Positions 58,297-64,000 of a stretch of 64,000 bases of DNA are shown piece by piece. The position numbers were made by a program, and so were the translations under genes. The stretch covers positions 29,745,457 through 29,809,456 of the forward strand of contig OX328128.1 in NCBI GenBank assembly GCA_946811695.1, written 5' to 3'. The DNA comes from Gonocerus acuteangulatus (lineage: Eukaryota; Arthropoda; Insecta; Hemiptera; Coreidae). Positions within the stretch are counted from its first letter, which is position 1; every line of letters begins with the position of its first letter. The notes beneath the pieces were generated by a model. That model was given only the letters and a program-made list of their open reading frames with translations. It had not been told where the DNA came from and searched no databases.

Positions 58297-58566
58297 GGTT
58301 TCCCCATGGTCTAGCGGCTAACACCTTGGATTCTCATGTGTTGTTCGAGTCCCTCCTGCAGCAGGAATTATTCCCATGTCAGGGAGGGCCCATTGAGGAA
58401 ATAGCCTATAGCACCATAGATGTTTAGGAATGCTAGTAGATAGATAGGCTTTTAATTTTAATTTTCTCAATTGGCCCTGAAATGAGAAATATGCAGGCAG
58501 GATTCCAACCCCCATCTCCCCCCACATGAAAATCCAAGGCCCTAGCCACTAGACCATGGAGAGACC
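58297..58566. mobile_element. Head-to-head pair of tRNA-type SINE copies
   Basis: GGTTTCCCCATGGTCTAGCG to CAGGGAGGGCCCATTGAGGA on the plus strand (58297-58420) is followed by the inverse TTTCTCAATTGGCCCTGAAA to CTAGACCATGGAGAGACCCA (58465-58566). The pair forms a long imperfect hairpin, part of whose stem is the tRNA-like head. Confidence 0.7.
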
Positions 58567-58848
58567 CATGAAAATAGCATAATGGTGATTAATTATGCTT
58601 ATTAATGCAAAAATTAAAAGTTCTGTAAATTTTCATTTACTATTTACTATGACCTGAGTGTGGTTTCTACCGCTAACATTATCAAAGAGCAAATTGCTAT
58701 GTGTGCAAGCTCGCAATAAATAAATAAATTATTAATGTATGAATATTTCATGATCTTCCTTCTGTTATATAATAAGTCAAACAATTTTAATAAGTATAGT
58801 GTCTAAATGAATGATTTATTGATGTATTTATAATTCCTTTTGATGCAG

Positions 58849-58953
58849 GTATCTGTCATGTCACGCATCATCCCCTCACCGGACTGGTTTGTTGGGCTCG
58901 ACTCGTTCCAGTTGTGTGTCGATGGAAACTGGCTAGATACAATTACAATTGAG
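58849..58953 (+). CDS. Spondin-domain protein (M-spondin-like), internal exon
   Basis: A 35-codon exon bounded by AG (58847-58848) and GTAAGG (58954), phase 0 on both sides. The peptide VSVMSRIIPSPDWFVG continues to a C-V-D-G-N-W-L-D segment. PSPDW.VG is the signature stretch of the spondin N domain, followed by the usual cysteine and the conserved tryptophan. Joined to the previous exon it reads NHSR-VSVMSRIIPSPDW without a gap, as expected of the family. The small size and exact phasing make this one of the best supported features of the window. Confidence 0.93.
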
Positions 58954-59571
58954 GTAAGGGCATATATCTGTAACTACGCAATGGAATTTGCCTCGGTAAT
59001 TCTCACAGTATGAGCACTCTCAAACTAATATGCACTCTGGGACATTCAATTTTTATAATTTAATCCTGTAAAAAATCAATACAGGTATCTTGGAAATCAC
59101 ATTAAAATTCGCATAAACAAAGCACTCTGAATTAAATAAAAGGTCTAATGCGTACTGATGGGCTGCCTGAGATAATGACATTTTAAATTATTGAACAATA
59201 TATAATAATATGATGATGCTGTTGGCTTAAAAAATATATATTATTTACAAAATACTATATATAATTAATAATATAATAAAATTGTGTGAATATGACTTGT
59301 CCACTCAACAAAATATGAAGATTCTTACACGGATTTAATTTTCACTCTCAAAATTTCAGATTTGTTGACCTTAATATGAAATTTAAAAACTATAATAAAC
59401 CTTAAAACAACTAAATATAAGATGCCTGATAATGAACCTAAATAGGTTTGAAACGTCACAAATATAAGTTAATGTTTTAAACAATTTTTAGGAGCAAATC
59501 CTGCCAGTTACTTTAAGAATCCATTGATGCTTCCCCCTCCACACGCAACTTAAATGTAAATAATAATTTCG

Positions 59572-59661
59572 GTAAAACTGAAGGAGAGCGTCCTCAGCTA
59601 CGATTTCCTTCAAAGTTTGCACTATAACGTATTTTGATGCACTAAACACGAATCCGTTGGG

Positions 59662-59715
<54 letters not shown>

Positions 59716-60179
59716 CCGCTCTCGACTAGGAAAGAAGTTATTAAGCACTAAAGTTCACTGTTATGGAGGTTATAAAAGACGGGGTAAACAGCTTATATGT
59801 AAACATGCGCGTGCGCAATAGTCCTTAATGACGAAGTGTAATTGAAATTTAGAATCACCTGTGGTAGCTGACTTGGTCGTAAACTGTCGCTTTTGGGCAT
59901 ACATGCTATGCGTTTCCGCTCGCACAAGAAAACATCAAAACCCCTATTCAATCCAACTCGCAGAAATGAAAAGAATTCTATGCCCAAAAGTCGTCCAAAG
60001 CATTCTTCCCTAACCTTCATAACAGTGAACTTTTTTTTTAAATAACTTCTTTCCTAGTTGAGAGCGTTTTTTTTTTTTTTTTTTTTTTCAACGGATTCGT
60101 GTTTAGTGCATCAAAATACGTTATAGTGCAAACTTTGAAGAAAATCGTAGCTGAGGACGCTCTCCTTCAGATTTACCAT
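59572..60179. repeat. Foldback with arms differing in homopolymer length
   Basis: 59572-59775 is mirrored by 60005-60179: GAAGGAGAGCGTCCTCAGCT / AGCTGAGGACGCTCTCCTTC, and GCTCTCGACTAGGAAAGAAG inverted. The left arm carries 52 A (59662-59713), while the right arm has about 23 T at the matching place. The 230-bp spacer has no recognised motif. Confidence 0.88.
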
Positions 60180-60185
60180 AATTTC

Positions 60186-60697
60186 TTAGTATCTAGTTCT
60201 TCCTTGTCATTCTAGTAGTCCAGCCGTGTTCTATGCACTCACTGTATCAGTGATTCATCCCCTCCTCCACTCTCTGGGTTTTCAGTTATCTATACAGTAG
60301 TTGTTCTAGTAGCGGTGTTCTATTGTGCTTTCATCTTTGAAAATGAGAAAAAAACAAGAACAAAACTTTCGCTTGAAGATAAAATAAAAATCCTGAAAGA
60401 AGTTTATGACAGCCCCAACGAAACAAAAATAGACATAGCTATACTGTTGAAATTACCTTCGTCAACCCTTGCTTCAGGAATCAAGGAGAATTTTGTGATA
60501 TGAAACTTGAAAATATAATAATGTAGAACGTTAGCTAACAAAAAAATATGTACAAACAATAAAATTGACACTTTTTATGAAGAATTTACTTTATTTTATA
60601 ATAGCCACGAAACCTACCACACACCTATACGAAATATTCACTTATACGAAACATTTTTCGTTCCCATAGACATTCGTATAAAAGAGACTCCAGCGTA
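60186..60697 (+). mobile_element. pogo/Tigger-type transposon remnant
   Basis: 60351-60500 encodes RTKLSLEDKIKILKEVYDSP and IDIAILLKLPSSTLASGIKE, the CENP-B/psq-like helix-turn-helix that starts pogo and Tigger transposases. The frame ends with TGA at 60503, so the central CENP-B and DDE domains are gone. The right end at 60630-60697 has repeated TATACGAA.T words and, inverted, TACGCTGGAGTCTCTTTTAT, resembling Tigger-type termini (CAGTGGAGTCTC). Left TIR not found. Confidence 0.8.
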
Positions 60698-61395
60698 TTT
60701 ATTTTTGATTAAATGAATTTCAAAAATTAAAAAAAAATATTTGTTTTCTATCAATGTCACGCAACAATACTACAAATAGTATTTTTGTTTTTTAATTCTT
60801 TGGAAATTCTGAATATTGAGCTGCTGAACAAGTTTAACAATAATAATAAAGATTTCTTTAAGTAAATAATCTAAGAGGTTAGGACTGCCAGTAAAATACA
60901 TTGATGAGAGAACTGTGGGTTAGTGCTTTCGATGTACGTAATTATCAGCCACTGTTTGATGGTAGCACTGCCTGACCACCCCGATGCCAGTGATGACGGT
61001 CTCCAGATTTTAAAATAATTAACGGTATTCGTGAAACGTAATATACAGATGTATAATATACAGAAGGATATACACTGTCAGTGAGTTAACTTTATTTTAT
61101 TTTTTAAATGTCCACTCAATAGGCAACGATCTGGAAACAGATCCTCCTGTTTTATACACGAGTGCCGTGCCAACTAGATTACCAGGCTTTGTATCACAAT
61201 ATGGCAAGTACGGTCATCTAATAGAGCCAATGCCAGTTACACTGCATAGTGTCTTGTTCATTTGAAGCCAGACAATTTTATTGTCATATAAGGCTCTAGA
61301 TTAGGTACTCCTACTTGGATTTAAATTCATTAAACAGTTGTATTATACACTAGATGGTATACACCTTTATTGACTTAAATAGAAAATATGTTGTA

Positions 61396-62346
61396 CTAGC
61401 TCTTACCTGGCATGCCATGCTCCACCTACTGTCTCCATCTAGAAAATCAAAAATAAATGAGTAAACAAAAAAGTAATATCAAAATCTAATGACACAAATC
61501 TGTAACTGTTAGGCTATTTACACAGTTTCGAGCGTTTGACCTCCGAACTGTGATTCCTAGACTATTTTGATCTAGCCTAACACTCCCAAGATCATGACTT
61601 ACCTGTGTGCCATGTTTGGTCAAAATCGGTCAAACGGCGTGGATTTATGTAAGGAACAAACAGACAGCTGGTTGACATTTGACTTAGTCTATAACACTCC
61701 CTGGATCAAGAACTACCTATGTGCCAAGTTTGGTCAAAATCGGTCAAACGCACAGTGGTCAAAAATAGCCAAACAGCGCTGAAAACTTGATTTTTTGAAG
61801 TATTTTCTCCGAACCCATTTGCCTTAAATAAATGTTAAATACCTCGTGAGAGTGCCATTTCTTGAGTTTTAGGCCCCCACCGTTGATTGCAGGACGGTGG
61901 TTAATCATTGAAGTACTAGAAACGAAGAAAATTTTCCAAATCCTCATGTACCAAAATCGTTCCTTTAACTTTACTTTTTCAGGCCGATAAGGTTGACTCA
62001 TGTTTTTCTTGTTTTATGGGATGTTCGAAGGGCAAAATATTTATTTTTGTATTTTTCTAATCGCTTTCATGGACGGGGATACTGAAAAAGTAAAAAAATT
62101 ACACATATCAAATTTCGATTTGTCATATAGCTTTTGCGTCTCTCTGGGTCTCCCTAATTTCGGGCTTAAATATTCCATGGGCATGTATAGAAAGACCTCC
62201 TAGTTAAAATATTGTAATTTCAGGTTTCTAAATCAACAGTATCAAATGTTATTAAGCTTTGAGCGCTTTTGACCACTGTGAAACGGTGTGGATTTGTATA
62301 ATGAACATACAGACAGACACGTGGTTTGTATGTATATATATATAGT
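61396..62346 (-). mobile_element. Non-autonomous Helitron interrupted by a Transib-like element
   Basis: Minus orientation. The 3' end is at 61396 (CCAGGTAAGAGCTAG followed by T); the 5' end is near 62346 (CTATATATATATACATAC, then ACCACGTGTCTGTCTG, with the terminal T changed). The interior has two to three ~115-124-bp monomers. Removing the 530-bp insert and one AAACG restores ...GGTCAAACGGTGTGGAT, the monomer consensus. Confidence 0.88.
61751..62280. mobile_element. Transib-like non-autonomous element (530 bp)
   Basis: Perfect 14-bp TIRs, CACAGTGGTCAAAA at 61751 and TTTTGACCACTGTG ending at 62280. AAACG duplicates flank it (61746-61750 and 62281-62285). CAC..TG ends with a 5-bp duplication are the Transib signature, and CACAGTG equals the RAG recombination-signal heptamer. 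Frames of 67-80 codons inside are on opposite strands and match nothing; no DDE transposase. Confidence 0.88.
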
Positions 62347-62603
62347 TTTAGGCACAGTTTTCTCTTTCTCTTCTTTTGTTTTATTATTATTTGTTTATTA
62401 GCCCTTTAGATACCGTGAGCTAATATAGTAGCTCGGTGAGAGGTGGGCTCCCCGGACCATGAGCTTTCAAGATCAGGAAAGAAGGAAATTCAGAAGGAAG
62501 GAATTCAGTCATGCAGAGTTAAATGATAAACTAAAATCAGTAAACTGTTGACGAAAGTGATGCAAGAGAGTCAACAGTTCATATAAAGATATTAACTAAT
62601 ATA

Positions 62604-63825
62604 CAGGGTGTCCCGTAAATGTCTAGTCATATTGTGAGAGGTGATAGAGGACCTTTAGGGGAACAAAAAATGTTCAATGAATATTTTCCGAATTCTCGCC
62701 CATAAGGGAGAAAACGTCGTTTTATTGTTTTATTCAGACAAACATGGTTTTTAGAAGAATAATCGTTGTAGCTCCGTCCCAGGTGGTTCTACTAGAAAGG
62801 AAGTGAAATCAATCGGAAGCTGAGTAAATTTACTATAAGACTAGTTGGGAGTAAACGTAAAAATGAATAAATGTAACTATGTATATCTTACCAAAAGAAA
62901 GCTATTCTAAATTTCCTGACATTTTCTTGATATTTCTTTCCAGCGTTACTCCTCAATGGGCAAGATCTGAGATTTCCGGGTTTCAGAAAAACTTCCTCAT
63001 TTAACCAGTTTTCCATTCATGTATCACAACCCTGTGTTACTGAAGTATGTGAACGGTTTAAGAAAAAAAGTTTAAAAAAAAAAATGTATCTGTGAAAAGA
63101 AAATTATATTTTTTTCTTCAGTTTATTCAAAAAGCTGAAGAGAAATATTTCTTTTTATAAATGTTTACATAAATATTAAGTAAATATTTACTTAAAACAA
63201 ACAAAAAAAAAATACTTCCAGGAATATAAAAAAAATTCCTAAAACAGTAAATAAATAAAATACACATTTATAAAAAGAAATATTTCTCTTCAGCTTTTTG
63301 AATAAACTGAAGAAAAAAATATAATTTTCTTTTCACAGATCCATGTTTTTTTTTTAAACTTTTGTTCTTAAATCGCTCAAATACTTCAATAACACAGGGT
63401 TGTGATACATGAATGGAAAACTGGTTAAATGAGGAAGTTTTTCTGAAACCCGGAAATCTCAGATCTTGCCCATTGAGGAGTAACGCTGAAAAGAAATATC
63501 AATAAAATGTCAGGAAATTTAGAATAGCTTTCTTTTGGTAAGATATACATACTTACATTCTTTCATTTTTACGTTTACTCCTAACTAGTCTTATAGTAAA
63601 TTTATTCAGCTTTCGACTGATTTCACTTCCTTTCTAGTAGAACCACCTGGGACGGAGCTACAACGACTATTCTTCTAAAAACCACGTTTGTCTGAATAAA
63701 ACAATAAAACGACGTTTTCTCCCTTATGGGCGAGGATTCGGAAAATCGTCATAGAACATTTTTTGTTCCCCTAAGGGTCCTCTATCACCTCTCACAATAT
63801 GACTAGATATTTACGGGACACCCTG
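62604..63825. mobile_element. Mariner-like foldback palindrome (1.22 kb)
   Basis: TA (62602-62603) and TA (63826-63827) flank CAGGGTGTCCCGTAAAT and its inverse. The arms stay alignable almost to the centre (about 63215). Examples are CCCATAAGGGAGAAAACGTC / GACGTTTTCTCCCTTATGGG and GAAATATTTCTTTTTATAAA inverted. CAGGGTGTCC termini with TA duplication are typical of mariner-like MITEs. No transposase frame. Confidence 0.88.
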
Positions 63826-63947
63826 TATAAATAATAGAAATATATCTTTTGAAATTATTTTTATTGAGATATATTAGTTTTTATTTCAGGCTTACTTCCT
63901 TAAAAACTATACTACTTAAAAATGATTTATATGTTTCTAATAATCAG

Positions 63948-64000
63948 GTGGATCCTCTGGACGCTGGTACAGACAACGGCTTTACGTTCACCGCTCCGAA
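63948..64000 (+). CDS. Spondin-domain protein (M-spondin-like), exon cut by the window end
   Basis: Seventeen codons plus two bases after an AG acceptor at 63946-63947. The peptide VDPLDAGTDNGFTFTAP contains DAGTD.G, the strongly conserved acidic loop of spondin N domains, which in structures lies by the metal-binding edge of the beta-sandwich. It follows IE at the end of the previous exon in phase 0. The gene continues beyond the window, where the rest of the spondin domain and probably a thrombospondin type 1 repeat are expected. Confidence 0.92.
   Translation, partial: MDPLDAGTDNGFTFTAP

Larger units (their letters stand above)
55126..58848 (+). other. Intron of the spondin gene (3.7 kb)
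   Basis: GTAAC donor at 55126 and TGATGCAG acceptor ending at 58848. It separates codon-complete exons (phase 0). It contains a complete poly(A) SINE at 55266, a 55-bp AT microsatellite near 57.0 kb, a decayed hairpin-ended rolling-circle-like repeat near 57.5-58.2 kb and a head-to-head pair of tRNA-type SINE copies at 58.3-58.6 kb. I see no additional exon in it. Confidence 0.8.
58954..63947 (+). other. Intron of the spondin gene (5.0 kb)
   Basis: GTAAGG donor at 58954 and TAATCAG acceptor ending at 63947, phase 0. Most of its length is transposon-derived: a foldback with a long A-run (59.6-60.2 kb), a pogo/Tigger remnant (60.2-60.7 kb), a minus-strand Helitron with a Transib-like insertion (61.4-62.3 kb) and a 1.2-kb palindrome (62.6-63.8 kb) that ends about 120 bp before the acceptor. 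Confidence 0.8.

Overview
This window is AT-rich nuclear DNA from an animal, probably an arthropod. The host content is a small part of one spliced gene; almost everything else that can be named is transposable-element debris. There are no operons, Shine-Dalgarno sites, phage genes or CRISPR arrays. The arthropod call rests on an insect M-spondin-like exon set and on the mix of Jockey-type LINEs, Helitrons, Transib, PIF/Harbinger, pogo/Tigger and several SINE families. It is an inference, not a species assignment.

Host gene: three consecutive + strand exons of a secreted spondin-domain protein lie at 54935-55125, 58849-58953 and 63948 to the window end. All splice sites are canonical AG/GT and the phases match across both introns. 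The first coding exons lie upstream, and I could not find one in the preceding 54.9 kb, so that interval is either a very long first intron or intergenic. The two introns (3.7 and 5.0 kb) hold SINEs, a Helitron carrying a nested Transib-type element, a pogo/Tigger remnant and long foldback palindromes.

Repeat landscape: (1) Four SINE families can be separated, with heads like tRNA-Ile (2.1, 23.0 kb), tRNA-Leu/Ser (8.0, 17.8, 20.2, 54.6 kb), an unclear CAT-anticodon-like tRNA (27.1, 54.2, 55.3 and 58.3 kb and fragments) and 5S rRNA (11.6, 16.3, 31.3 and 48.2 kb and a fragment). Three of them end in a related 3' stem-loop whose stem shows compensatory changes. (2) Jockey/I-like LINE fragments on the minus strand lie at 1.3, 23.5, 31.5-32.3, 45.5 and 53.8-54.6 kb. 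(3) Helitrons: a coding fragment at 7.7-8.8 kb, a complete 937-bp non-autonomous copy at 40977-41913 with a paralogous empty site, and another at 61.4-62.3 kb. (4) A second rolling-circle-like non-autonomous group has subterminal inverted repeats and a 3' terminal hairpin; its clearest copies are the near-identical 1.25-kb pair at 24.2 and 50.9 kb. (5) Cut-and-paste elements with visible TIRs and target duplications: PIF/Harbinger-like (17941-18738), Transib-like (61751-62280), mariner-like foldback (62604-63825), plus foldbacks at 14.3, 35.2-37.8, 49.7-50.35 and 59.6-60.2 kb. (6) Satellites with monomers of 40, 60, 124 and 184 bp, and many AT, CT and GA microsatellites.

Nesting is the main theme: TE into SINE, SINE into LINE, Transib into Helitron, Helitron into MITE, MITE into foldback, LINE tail into satellite. 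In several cases the target-site duplication or empty site is visible, so relative ages can be read directly.
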